Positions 45,775 through 53,500 of a DNA stretch of 64,000 nucleotides are shown piece by piece (position 1 is the stretch's first letter; every line of letters starts with the position of its first letter). The translations under genes were made by a program, and so were the position numbers. Below the pieces are notes generated by a model that was not told where the DNA came from, ran no database searches, and saw nothing but the letters and a program-made list of their open reading frames with translations. Origin of the DNA: Babylonia areolata (lineage: Eukaryota; Mollusca; Gastropoda; Neogastropoda; Buccinidae); assembly GCF_041734735.1 (NCBI RefSeq), contig NC_134910.1, positions 7,122,441 through 7,186,440 of the forward strand, written 5' to 3'.

Positions 45775-45925
45775 GACAGAGGCTAAGACTAGTAAGAGAG
45801 CGTGAGACAGAGGCCTAAGAGAGAGTGAGACAAAGGCCTAAGAGAGAGTGAGACAGAGGGGGTGGGATGAGGAGGGAAGAAAGAGGGGGGGGGGTGACAG
45901 AGAGGAGAAAAGGGGGGGGAGGTGG

Positions 45926-45996
<71 letters not shown>

Positions 45997-46231
45997 ACGA
46001 ACAAATACTTGTTGAGACTGAAATAGAGATCTTTAAACTGACATTACGTCATCTATCACTATCAGCGACTGAGCAAATGTGGATTTGCTTACGCGATCTC
46101 GACAATGATTATTCAGGGTAAAACCGAGTAAATTGATCACAGGTCTACTTTATGAAAGCAATTTTGGCACAACGATGAGTTTAACACGTCTAAGCGAATG
46201 CATGTACATGATCTTAATAAAAACTTACCAT
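27879..46231 (-). CDS. MNS1: Meiosis-specific nuclear structural protein 1, axonemal coiled-coil protein (10 coding exons, 500 aa)
   Basis: Coding exons in transcript order: 46231-46229, 43145-42930, 42058-41931, 40837-40735, 39926-39697, 37596-37380, 36487-36380, 32687-32565, 30641-30381 and 27992-27879. Phases join throughout and give 500 residues, against 495 in human MNS1. The protein is one long charged coiled coil. Diagnostic matches are DDKMRQQIRE, LELRELEAKLKAAYLNKERA, KEKLMIDEIVRKIYEEDQ, MLAKFAEDDRIEQMNAQK and EEERKRLLQEHATRLLGYLP, nearly identical to human. MNS1 lies inside ciliary and sperm doublet microtubules, helps outer-arm dynein docking, and affects laterality and sperm motility in vertebrates. 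No domain is missing. The introns are unusually rich in minisatellites and hold two piggyBac-like insertions. Confidence 0.95.
28070..28171 (+). repeat. SINE A, 3' fragment
   Basis: Reads acagagtacggctgcctaca, atggtcatacatgtaaaagc and gggtgttgcagcccaca. It lies in MNS1 intron 9 next to an inverted SINE C. Confidence 0.8.
28172..28573 (-). repeat. SINE C, full length, minus strand
   Basis: On the minus strand: head with ggtggcagaatggttaagac and gtgggttcgaatcccgctct. The central segment gagacgataaaccgaggtcc to aaaaagaacccatggcaac is shared with SINE B. The 3' module is ctcaaggcctgactaagcgc to cagtgacgcctccttgagaa. Confidence 0.88.
28590..29060. repeat. ~78-bp tandem repeat interrupted by a MITE
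   Basis: Units contain gagaaatccacctacagtgc, aaaacacattgcactgcc and gaatacagaatacactatac. One partial unit lies before the MITE (28590-28650), and two full and one partial lie after it. Confidence 0.85.
28651..28875 (+). mobile_element. TTAA-MITE family 1 (225 bp)
   Basis: TTAACTCTCTCCATACGAAC to CTGTACTGAGTGCGTTAA. It has a small internal deletion after the gcggaaggct segment compared with other copies. It is inserted in a tandem-repeat unit of MNS1 intron 9. Confidence 0.9.
29180..29282. repeat. (GT)n microsatellite
   Basis: About 100 bases of GT with a few TTT and TAT interruptions. Confidence 0.95.
29545..30275. repeat. 93-bp minisatellite, about 8 copies
   Basis: Unit contains gctaagcctactgggattat, cacaatgcattatggggctt and cattatcaacatcagatacg. 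The period is a multiple of three, which makes a 145-codon spurious frame. MNS1 intron 9. Confidence 0.93.
30381..30641 (-). CDS. MNS1: MNS1 coding exon 9 (residues 377-463)
   Basis: Acceptor cccccctcag|ATGCTG and donor CCCAAG|gtcagt, 87 codons. It encodes MLAKFAEDDRIEQMNAQKRR and ends EHATRLLGYLPK, the most conserved block of the family. Confidence 0.96.
30770..31450. repeat. Degenerate ~30-bp tandem repeat in MNS1 intron 8
   Basis: The motif ggtatctttgtacccaaaac with aaacttccag recurs with many changes, and there are poly-T and (GT)n runs at 30857-30879 and 30987-31012. No exon-edge sequence is seen in the unit. Confidence 0.75.
31562..31860. repeat. (GT)n and (ATT/ATC)n tracts
   Basis: GT run to 31592, then mixed ATC/ATT/ATG triplets. 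Confidence 0.85.
31875..32548. repeat. Long (GGAA)n polypurine tract abutting MNS1 exon 8
   Basis: About 670 bases almost wholly purine on the + strand (GGAA/GAAA units with occasional C or T). It ends about 17 bases from the exon 8 boundary at 32565. The MNS1 transcript would carry polypyrimidine right after the donor. Long Lys/Arg or Phe/Leu/Ser frames here are artefacts. Confidence 0.95.
32565..32687 (-). CDS. MNS1: MNS1 coding exon 8 (residues 336-376)
   Basis: Acceptor ttttttttgcag|GGGGAG and donor CAGCAG|gtctgt, 41 codons. It encodes GEMERRLRQRIEMQ and KALRVQAEKDEEEQFRQQ, corresponding to human LVLQAAKEEEENFRKT. Confidence 0.9.
32930..33250. repeat. ~12-bp (GACACAGTGACA)-type tandem repeat
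   Basis: Units such as gacacagtgacacacagaca vary at a few sites and continue to about 33250. A SINE C fragment (tcaaggcctgactaagcgcg) follows at 33332. Confidence 0.85.
33500..36370. repeat. ~92-bp minisatellite carrying the MNS1 exon 7 donor, ~20 copies
   Basis: Units read ttaatgtgtgcgtactttcg, cttccagaagtatcattcga, gggcatgagaccaa and tactgaccctttaccc. On the MNS1 strand each has AAAGGGTCAGTACTG, the same as the real donor GAAAGG|gtcagtacc. The array starts at the donor (36380) and is interrupted by a piggyBac-like element at 34159-35202. Confidence 0.92.
34159..35202 (+). mobile_element. piggyBac-like non-autonomous element, copy 1 (1044 bp)
   Basis: Flanked by TTAA, inserted in a minisatellite unit (gagTTAAtgtg). 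The left end is TTAACCCCTAGGCTGCC, the right end (other strand) TTAACCCTTTCGCTGCC, an imperfect terminal inverted repeat. Near the left end, the hairpin ATGACGAGATAACTCGTCAT occurs twice. A remnant frame reads LANAQKELEHKFEGEDSGEH then DDLIENKGSNQESGQDT, resembling an acidic transposase N-terminus. No catalytic domain is present. Confidence 0.85.
36380..36487 (-). CDS. MNS1: MNS1 coding exon 7 (residues 300-335)
   Basis: Acceptor gtttttcag|CTGTCG and donor GAAAGG|gtcagt, 36 codons. It encodes LSEDIARKEKEREEMERVRL followed by ELYLEEEEEKERQKER. The segment ERVRLELYLEEE corresponds to human EQVRQELYQEEQ. Confidence 0.9.
36555..36770. repeat. (ATT)n tracts
   Basis: Two ATT/ATC-rich runs at 36560-36600 and 36700-36765 in MNS1 intron 6. 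Confidence 0.8.
36943..37070. repeat. (GA)n microsatellite
   Basis: GA run with short interruptions. A smaller one lies at 37157-37180. (CA)n follows at 37340-37368, about 12 bases from the MNS1 exon 6 donor. Confidence 0.92.
37380..37596 (-). CDS. MNS1: MNS1 coding exon 6 (residues 227-299)
   Basis: Acceptor aaactgtgcag|AGAGCT and donor AAAGCT|gtgagt, phase 0 at the end. It encodes ELEREMKKREMTQQYINEF, KAKMEEENRRILAYASLQ and REEAMGRVQKA, matching human YIEEFQKE and EEMEEENRKIIEFA. Its 5' edge is repeated in the upstream intron. Confidence 0.93.
37627..38005 (+). repeat. Interspersed repeat E, copy 1
   Basis: Contains gatagtcagtcgtgtccgac, gtggagagtgtcttgcccaa, ccccactctctcggccaaga and gtaaatggtttcccattgac. 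Close copy at 54255-54570, older copy at 56905-57250. Family unknown. It is inserted in an exon 6-edge repeat unit. Confidence 0.8.
38075..38790 (-). repeat. Three copies of the MNS1 exon 6 acceptor and 5' edge
   Basis: Copies at about 38078-38150, 38205-38300 and 38680-38770 each match ccatgaactcgttgatgtac, tgctg and ccagctctctgcac from the real exon 6 start (37540-37600). They are joined by ttacagataaaagaatacag and aatactttattatctcc. One copy is split by an inverted SINE A. Confidence 0.88.
38305..38645 (-). repeat. SINE A, minus strand
   Basis: Runs from cttcttcttcttcgttcgtg to tttgaaccctgagaccgtca. The outer part of the head is missing. Confidence 0.85.
38815..38935 (+). repeat. SINE A, 3' fragment with (GAA)n
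   Basis: Reads cggctgctgacatggctagg, acggtcatacatgtacaagc and a gaagaagaag tail. Confidence 0.8.
38972..39336 (-). repeat. SINE A, full length, minus strand
   Basis: Starts cttcttcttctgcattcact and ends with head sequence gattcgaacccgggaccctc and aaccactcggctattgcgcc. A short SINE A scrap (aacggtcatatacgtaaaag) follows at 39340-39380. Confidence 0.88.
39515..39690. repeat. (GAA)n tract next to the MNS1 exon 5 donor
   Basis: About 170 bases of GAA/GAAA, preceded by a SINE A end (gtgaacatgggagttgcagc), so it may be an expanded SINE tail. It reaches within 10 bases of exon 5. Confidence 0.92.
39697..39926 (-). CDS. MNS1: MNS1 coding exon 5 (residues 151-226)
   Basis: Acceptor gtccccaaccag|AAACGG and donor CAGAG|gtgggt, ending in phase 2. 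It contains LERQLEEQEQKKQQAYEEF and LKEKLMIDEIVRKIYEEDQ, among the most conserved segments of MNS1. A (GAA)n tract begins within about 10 bases of the donor. Confidence 0.95.
39996..40240. mobile_element. piggyBac-like MITE family 3 (245 bp)
   Basis: TTAA at both ends. The left end is TTAACCCTTTCACCGCCA, the right end on the other strand TTAACACTTTCACCGCCA, so 17 of 18 bases match. No ORF. MNS1 intron 4. Confidence 0.88.
40735..40837 (-). CDS. MNS1: MNS1 coding exon 4 (residues 116-150)
   Basis: Acceptor gccaacag|TCTGGA and donor GAAATG|gtacgg. With the AG from exon 3 the first codon is Ser, giving SLELRELEAKLKAAYLNKER and AERDALKFDEM. The acceptor has a weak pyrimidine tract. Confidence 0.93.
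40868..41355. repeat. 33-bp minisatellite, about 14 copies
   Basis: Unit acagccatacatgggtgaaa plus gacagaacgaaac. The period is a multiple of three and gives long spurious frames on both strands. It starts about 30 bases upstream of the MNS1 exon 4 acceptor. Confidence 0.95.
41356..41930. other. MNS1 intron 3, remaining part
   Basis: AT-rich with (GT)n near 41577-41625 and 41715-41740. No gene. Confidence 0.6.
41931..42058 (-). CDS. MNS1: MNS1 coding exon 3 (residues 74-115)
   Basis: Acceptor gttccccgcag|GCAGAG and donor ACTAG|gtagat, ending in phase 2. It encodes AERDRLVREQQMAQEESLA and LEQLKDDKMRQQIRE, matching human EEQQMAQE and LRDEKMRQQVRE. Confidence 0.93.
42095..42155 (-). repeat. 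SINE C 3' module fragment
   Basis: Reads tcagtctttcaaggtggcgt and cactgcatttgaacaaatcc, the inverted end of SINE C, next to a poly-C run at 42160-42181. Confidence 0.7.
42190..42929 (-). repeat. Degenerate ~35-45-bp repeat carrying the MNS1 exon 2 donor
   Basis: Units contain cacagaccctgacactaaaa with many changes. On the MNS1 strand this is CAGGGTCTGTGTT, identical to the real exon 2 donor CTCAGG|gtctgtgtt. At least ten recognisable units occur. A poly-A run of about 34 lies at 42366-42399. Confidence 0.75.
42930..43145 (-). CDS. MNS1: MNS1 coding exon 2 (residues 2-73)
   Basis: Acceptor tgtttccgcag|GCGACG and donor CTCAGG|gtctgt, 72 codons, phase 0 at both ends. It encodes ATVNRVSSNVRHQMVERSRR through MAQEQEMQESLLR. 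Both edges of this exon are multiplied in the flanking introns. Confidence 0.92.
43146..43574 (-). repeat. Tandem copies of the MNS1 exon 2 acceptor and first 18 codons, part 1 (5 copies)
   Basis: Units of 82-84 bases repeat ctctccaccatctggtgacg, ttggacgacacacgattcac, cgtcgcctgcggaaacaag and acacaattaagatagg. Each has a copy of the acceptor tttccgcag|GCGACGGTG and about 52 exon bases. Confidence 0.95.
43575..44636 (-). mobile_element. piggyBac-like non-autonomous element, copy 2 (1062 bp), inverted
   Basis: TTAA ends; inserted in the TTAA of a repeat unit (acacaa|TTAA|gg). Same family as 34159-35202 in the opposite direction. By eye roughly 90% identical over the compared end, with the same paired ATGACGAGATAACTCGTCAT hairpins and terminal repeats. 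Confidence 0.88.
44637..45125 (-). repeat. Tandem copies of the MNS1 exon 2 acceptor, part 2 (6 copies)
   Basis: Same unit as 43146-43574. The array was split by the piggyBac-like insertion. Confidence 0.95.
45126..46228. other. MNS1 intron 1, remaining part
   Basis: AT-rich sequence, then (GT)n at 45679-45708, (GA)n at 45713-45755 and (GA)n at 45929-45993. No gene. Confidence 0.7.
46229..46231 (-). CDS. MNS1: MNS1 exon 1, coding part (start codon only)
   Basis: The start codon is the last codon of exon 1: caatcATG|gtaagt, a strong donor. Joined to exon 2 it gives MATVNRVSSNV. Human MNS1 also begins MAT. No TATA box is visible, and the transcription start is unknown. Confidence 0.8.
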
Positions 46232-47505
46232 GATTGAACTTTGCTGTTGTTTTGGCGGTGAATCTGCCACTTGCAAGCACGAACTCGGTGTTATGCCGGT
46301 GTGGTCCACAGTCGTAGGTTGCTAGGGGTGTCAGCAGACACATAGCGCCATCAGAATTTTAGACCAAATTCACGTAATAACAGAATCGATTCAAATATTT
46401 TATCACACTGTTTGGATTATTTCATCTGCGTAATCAAATGTAGACAAAAAACCAGCTCAGTCTGCTGATGAGTAGAAAATTTGTCAACACAAAATTCTGC
46501 TGATGTGTAACAACAAAATGGACTTTCCCAATTGCAGCACCGAAACGAATAAACAATTTAATCGAAAATAACAAACAGTTAGTTGTATCTATCATTTTTG
46601 TTCATAAGAAATATTTCATCATTCTGTTATTTTTGCTCATACTTGATACATTATTTTACCTTTTTTTGTTTTTTTTTGCTGCGAACTCATGTTATGTTAT
46701 GTATACGTCAGAGTACAGGACTGCAAAGTGAAGAGTTTAGGTAGGAGAAAAAAAAAATCCTTGTTTACCCAGCCTTTGGTGTGTTCATCTGTCTTTGAAG
46801 TCATCACAGAACGTATCCTTTTATTTTAAAGAACGCATTGCATTGATATTTTTGTGCTTGATGCATTTATACATGGGGTTAAATTTAAGAATGGTAGCGG
46901 GATCGGCGAATTCCGGGGAGATGTTTCCATTGTTGGACCCAGAGTGCAGAGGAACATAAGAACTTGGATTTATCAGTCTTGGATTTATCAGTCTTTGAAC
47001 TAAGGGCAGCATAATGAATAATTGGCGTGCGATTTTTCTTCTTCTTCTATTAAAGGTGTAGTGGCTGCTCTGATCAAATTAATGTATCACTTACGGCGTT
47101 ATGAGTATGAATGTTTATTTTTATTTCTGATCATTTTGCATTGAAAATGAACTTGATTATAATGAAAATGTCAAGTGTGAAAAAAAGACATTTTGATAAC
47201 AAGCGCGGACGAAAATTTTCCCATGTATCATTGTATGCATTTAATGTTTTCCTGATGTCAGTTATTACAGAATTTTGTGAGGGACAATCGACCAGGCTAG
47301 TACAGAGGGAAATGAGAGAAATCCTTAAATGGAACATAAGTGGGGACTTGCTGATCTCAAGATCAAATCATGATCCTGTTAATGTTGGTGTTACAGAATT
47401 GTATACAGAACACAGTATTTGGTTTTAGAATTAGAATAGATTATCTTTATTGGAATTTTGTTGTGTTTATAATTATAAGAAATTTGGCCTTAACCATGAT
47501 TTCAG
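46232..47505. promoter_or_regulatory. Shared upstream region of MNS1 (-) and CHTOP (+)
   Basis: About 1.3 kb separates the two start codons. The sequence is AT-rich and largely repeat-free, with no CpG-rich core or TATA box that I can support. Both promoters should lie here or close by, because CHTOP appears to have an upstream 5' UTR exon. The call rests on gene arrangement only. Confidence 0.45.
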
Positions 47506-47518
47506 ACCAACAAGGGAA

Positions 47519-47583
47519 ATGTCTGCTCAAGTCCCAACAAAGATTGTGCTTAAAAGCACAACAAAGATGTCATTGAATGATCG
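47519..47583 (+). CDS. CHTOP: CHTOP coding exon 1 (residues 1-21)
   Basis: It starts with ATG at 47519 (gggaaATGT) and ends AATGATCG|gtgaga in phase 2. It encodes [20 protein letters not shown] followed by D. A candidate acceptor aaccatgatttcag ends at 47505, so a separate 5' UTR exon probably lies upstream. The exon was found by searching for the conserved KMSLN block that must precede FTSIQQR. Confidence 0.9.
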
Positions 47584-50500
47584 GTGAGAATTGTTCCCCA
47601 CATGTCTGACCTCTGAATGAGTAGCTGCAAACGCAGGCGTTTTCTCCAAAAGCGCCTGTGAGGGCAGTGGCGACACCTGGTAACCTGCTGAGGTGCCATC
47701 AAGGTTTCGTCCTGCCCTGGTTTTTTTTTAACACATTAGCCTCTCTCCCTTATGTTTGTGTTGTGATTGAAGATCATTTTGGTTGATTTGTCTGAAATGG
47801 CATGTGGCACTGGAGAACCCTGTAAGGGTTGGAAGGCTTTTCACCACAATGACAGCGGGCAGATAAGCACTAGCTTATCTGTGGAGGCAGGGGTGAAACG
47901 TGACTCCCAAGACCAGCGGGGGTCTAACGAGTTTCAGCATGCCTTGAAAATGCTGTTTCATGAAGTGAATTGGCTTGCATTGGGTCAGGTACGCTTCATC
48001 TGTGAATTGTGTTTAAGTGCATGGAATGGGTAGTGTTTCCATTGAGTATAAAAGAGGGAGAAGTGCATCTTGTTTCAAAAAACTTAGTGGAGGTCACACA
48101 TGGTGGAACACCCAAGACGTGAATCAGACGGGAAATGAAGGGGGCAAAACAAAGTAATCATGTAAAAATATCTAGCCAGTGGCTTGATAGTTTCGGCATT
48201 TCATTTTTGTAATTAAAAGCAAGTCCAGTGTTTGTTGTGTCACTGGAAATGAAAAAAAAAAAAGAAAAGAAAAGAAGAATAAATAAAATGGGGGGGAAAA
48301 AGTAAAGGTGATCAGGAAACGATAACCAAGAAAGGAAAATCAGTTGTAAAAAAAAGATACTGAGGAGATAGAAATATGGAGGGAAAAAAAAGAGAAAAGT
48401 GATGCCAGCCACTGATGCTAAGACCACACAACAACAACAGCAACAACAAAAAATAGTATGGCAATATTGCTCTCCCTTGCTTCCCAAGTTTCACGAGCAT
48501 ACAGCAACGAGCGCAGCCCACGGTGCAGAACATCCGCTCGAATATGGTGGCCCAACAACAGGCCTCTGCGGCCAACCGGCGTCTGGCCCAGCAACTGGCC
48601 AACCGCCCTGGGGTCAACATGAACCCTTACCAGGGGGGAGGAGGAGGTGGTGGTGGTGTGGGCGGCGGCTTGATGGACATGGGGAGCATGGGGATGGGTG
48701 GCATGCCCCCACCACAACAGCAGCAGCAGGTGAGTGAAGGGTGTTTTTTTTACTGTGCGAATGTGTTGAGGTTTTGTTGTGAAGAGTGTTTAACTGTGCA
48801 AGTATGTTGAGGTTTTGTTGTGAAGTGCGTTTAACTGTGCCAGTGTGTTGCGGTTTTGTTGTGAAGTGTGTTTAACTGGAAGTGTGTTGAGGCTTTGTTT
48901 TGAAGTGTCTTGAACTGTGTGAGTGTGTTGAGGTTTTGTTGTGAAGTGTCACATTTTGCGTCATGTAGTGACCATGTTTAACTGGTGCAGTGCAAGGTAT
49001 AGGTCAATAGATTTAGTCTGTTACATCTGAATTAGTGATGAACGCTTACTATTTATGCGAGTCATATAGAGTTAGAGACCCACCAACTGCTTTTGTTTTG
49101 AACGTATGCTATGCTGAGCTTCAGGGATGCTCACCTCACACATATCGGTTAATAATATGGCTTTAATTTTGAATGTTGTGCACTGCATTGAGCTTCACAT
49201 TCATATGCTGCAAGCACTATGCTGACAATGAAAATTTTTATTTTTGTTGCAAAAATCAAGAACCGATGAAGTGAATGTAACAATGAAAACAATACAAATA
49301 GAACATTAACAGCGACCTGGTCTCTGTAAATGAGTTAACTTGTGCAGAATTAAGAAATACGAAGAATTCAGATAGTAGGTTCCACATGGGAAGAAGAAGA
49401 AAAAAAAGAGGATGGACATGGGTGATTGAGCCTGTATGAAAAATTACTTAATCTTTCAGTATTACGCAATCTGCGGCCCCGAACTCTCCCTTTCCTCTCC
49501 CACCCTTTCCTCTCCATCCCACTTTCCTCCCTAATCCCATGTTCTGTCTCAGTTGCTGGTTCGGTTTGTTATGTTGGGGATTACTTGACTGTGTTAACAG
49601 CGAAGTCTGAAGCAGCGACTGGGGCGTGGCAACATCAAGGCTCGCCTGAACCTGGACGCTGTGGGCCGGGGAGGTCCGCCAATGGGAATGCGGGGCCGTG
49701 GGCATTCCCCGGTTAACTTCAACAACCGTGGGGGTTTCCGTGGGGGCCGAGGCCAAGGCAGTCCCATGCAGCCCATGAGGGGGAGAGGTGGGTGTTTCAG
49801 TGGACTGGTGTTTTATTTATTGTTAGAATATTAGAATATGATCTGAGTTGTAAATTGTAAGTAATTTCACGGAGATTGAAGATGGATTAGCTGAGAAAAT
49901 TTAACCCTAAACGAACACTGTATGTCATAATTTTGTCATTGTTAATATTCATTACAGGTACTACTTCTTCACACTGAATTATTTTCAGAACTGTTTATTA
50001 ATAGGGTTTGCTTCTTGACTGTATGGTTAGAGAAAAAGCATAATCTTCCTATCTTCAGTAGAGGAGAGTAGTGTGTATGAAAATTACCCCCCCAGGTTTA
50101 GTTAAGATAGTTCTCTGTGGTCGCCAAATACATCACCAGGTGTCCACCCATACAGCATTCCACATAGTAGTTCATGCTGTCACTGTTGGTGGTGTAGTGA
50201 TAGTAGTCCTGGAAAAAAGTTAAGTAGAAAAGTCAGACCATTGTCACTGCTCCCATTGACTACAGAGGCTGGCCATTCATTTTGAATTTGAGTGCAGTGT
50301 TTGTTATTGAATAGTGCAACAGGTGAACAGTTATACCTTTCTGAGGGTTTTACTGTCAGTGTTCATGATTAAGATTAACATTTAGATAAAGATCCCCACA
50401 GTTACAAGTCAGATCCACCCACAGATAATTTCAAGTCAGATCTGTGGTTTCCATGTTGACATGGTTTGTTGATAGAATACGCCTTGCCTCGTTGAAAAGG

Positions 50501-53500
50501 GGGGCGGAGGGAAGTGTAATCAGTTAGCACTGAAACATTACTCGAACACCTTTCCACTGACAGTCTGAAACTGATTCCCCAATGGACAGTTGGAGAGAGC
50601 ATTTCCACTTGTCCACTAACAGGTCAAGTTGTCTGGGACAGTTTGACAGGTGGGTATTTTTAACCCTGATGATGTCTTCCTTTCACTCATTTGTGGGGTA
50701 TGGAGGATCACACAGAATACACAAAATATATTGCAAAAACAGGGAATGGGTAAAAGTGGTGATAGCACTGACATAATGTACATGTGGAACAATGGCCTAG
50801 TGGCAACACATCAACCAATTGAGGACAACATTGGCATCACCCATGGTAACCGTGTGGTGTGCAGGTGGGCGAGGAGCTCTCCGTGGAACAAACACCTTCT
50901 TCAGAGGTCAGCAAGGGGGCAGAGGTCGAGGCATGATGCGGGGTAACTTCAACAGGTCAGTTATCTTTTCCTTTACCCCCTCTCAACACTTCCCTTTTTT
51001 TTCGTTTTTTTTTTTTTTCATGAATATCTTACTGTAATTATTTAAAGTTTTGTTGAAAGTGTCTGCCCTTTCTGTTACAGTGTGTTTGTGGTGCTTTGGA
51101 GAACGTTAGAATGCCAAAGTGTGCATGCCGTTTTCCTGAAGCTGAATGTTTTGTGTGTCCGTGAACGAAAAGTTGGGGATGGAAGGGTGGGGGAGGCAGC
51201 CAGAGGGGTTACGTTGTTGACACTTGTGAACGTCCAAGATGCCCCGATGTGGTGTTCTTGCCACCAGTTACCAATTTTGCTAAACCCCACCCTCCCTGCT
51301 ACACACATGGTTGGGAAAACCATGGTTCAACAGGGAGAGTGTCTCTCCCATTTCTTTTTATATTTTAGTGTCCGGGGTGGGGGGGGACTAGCCTCAGTGC
51401 AGTCTGTCGACTAATAAGAGAGAGTCTAAACTGTGGGCTTACAGAACAAATATTTGGAACCTGATAATTAACTTTTAGGGGATTGGCAGTCTTGTCCTTG
51501 GAATGAACTTGGCCTATTTGTATGACATAAATAAATCACTATGCTGGTGATGTCAGTGTATATTGCATATGTGGCAGTGAATTGACATCTGCATGATTTT
51601 CTACTGTATGATCATTGTCCACAACTCCCAGTTTTTTTTTCTTTTTAATTGTTGTAGACTTGTACAAAGGAATGCTGAAGGTTTAGCAAAGGAATTGCAT
51701 TTCAGACAGACACTAATTTCAACAGATTTTCATTTCGTTTGCCATAATGTTTACAAAGGAGTCAAATTTTGGACAGACACTTTTTTCAATAGACTTGTAT
51801 TTCACTTCCTGCATTATATTTTTCACCTTATCTTTTTACAGTGTTTTTCTTTTTTTTTTTTTTTTTTTTTTTTAATACAAATATTTTGATTTCCTGTAAT
51901 TTTCTTCTTACTTTGCTGCAGTTGAAAAAAAAATTAGGAACTGTGGATAGAATTTCAGGCAAGCAGAGCAATTTTTGTTTTCAAGAACATTAGCATGTAC
52001 AGAAAGAGAAAGTCCTGTTGCTTGAGCCAAACAGTTGTTTCAGAATGGCAGGCAGAGCAATAGAAGACAACATACCAAGGTGTGTCATTCAGAGAGCAAA
52101 AGGAGTTGAATTTTGTTGTTGAAAACTTGCACTGTTTGGGCACTCCCAGATGTGGGATCTTTTGTACTAGGGTCTGAAATTGGACCAAGAGACCAAGAGA
52201 AGATTTTGAAAGTAGGTAACTTCATACACTTTCATATGATTATGAAGGGGAAGTGGTTTGTTGGGGGGGAAAAAGTGGCGTCAGACTGCAGAAATCCTCA
52301 GTCTGATCCCTGAGGTTATATACACCCAAAGTGTTTTGTTGGTTTTTTTCCTGTAGATTTTGACACAAAGTCCCCCTTTAATTTTGAACCTTGATCATCT
52401 CTGGAGATGTACCAGTTGGTGGCTGGAGGGCACATGTACCTACAGGTGGTTGGAGGGCACATGTACCTGCAGGTGGCTGGAGGGCACATGTACCTGCAGG
52501 TGGTTGGACGGTACATGTACATGGTTGGAGGGCACATGTTCTGTAGGTAGCTGGAGGGCATGTGTACCTGTAGGTGACTGGAAGGCATATGTACCTGTAG
52601 TCAGCTGGAGGGCACAGCAAGAGAAGGGATTGCAGGTCATGAAGAATGGCACCACAGTGATGACATTTTCTCGGATGAGTGCTGAAAGCACGACAGAATG
52701 AAAAGAAACAGTCACCCCCCCAAAATTTTTTTAATGGGTTTCAGAACATTTCTTGTCTTGTTAGGGTTAAGGATCATGAAAAATGGCACCTCAGGGAATC
52801 TGCTTTCTTGGACGAGTGCTGAAAACACAAGATACTGAAAAAAAAACACACACTCCATTTTCTTGTGTTGACAAAACATTTCTCATGGTATGTGCTGTGG
52901 AAGAATTGATGGTGACGGGGGTGAAAGAGAGGTGTAAAGGTTGTGTGAGAGGGTTGTTGACTGGCCATAGTGTGTGCTCACTCAGATTCCCAGAGGGCTT
53001 TGGGCCGTCCTCTGGCTGGAGGGGGCGGGGTCAAGGTGGCAGGAACCAGCGTCGTGGGGGTCGTTACCAGGGAGACAGGTCACTCACTAACCTACCTTTC
53101 CTTCCTGCCATTTTCTAGGCTTGGTGTTGGTGTGCCTGCTTGTTTGTCGTGGTGTAGCTAACCACTTTCTTTCAGGGCACGCTGGCATGGATTAGGACAG
53201 CCCCCCATTCCCCCCCACACCCCTCCCCCACTTTTTTTTTTTCTTATATACCCCCCTTCGCCCTCCATAGCTTCCATCTTGGATTTGTTTTTTTTCTGTT
53301 CTGCAAGCAAGTTTACAATGCAACAAGAATCATCTTTGGAATAAAACTTTTAGAGGATTTCTATATTAATATAGTATCAAAGATGATGTTTGGACATACA
53401 TTGTGTTAGGGGGTGTAGTTGTACACTTTTCATAACAAAATATCCTGACTATGACTGAAGATTTGCACATGTTCTAGGCTAAAGTGATGGGTTATTTCCT

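Noticed and set aside
46232-47505. Specific promoter motifs for MNS1 or CHTOP
   Set aside because: No TATA box, initiator or X-box (RFX) site stood out clearly enough by eye to be listed.
47767-48033. 88-codon frame in CHTOP intron 1
   Set aside because: No recognisable motif. It lies between two firm CHTOP exons and has no splice signals linking it.
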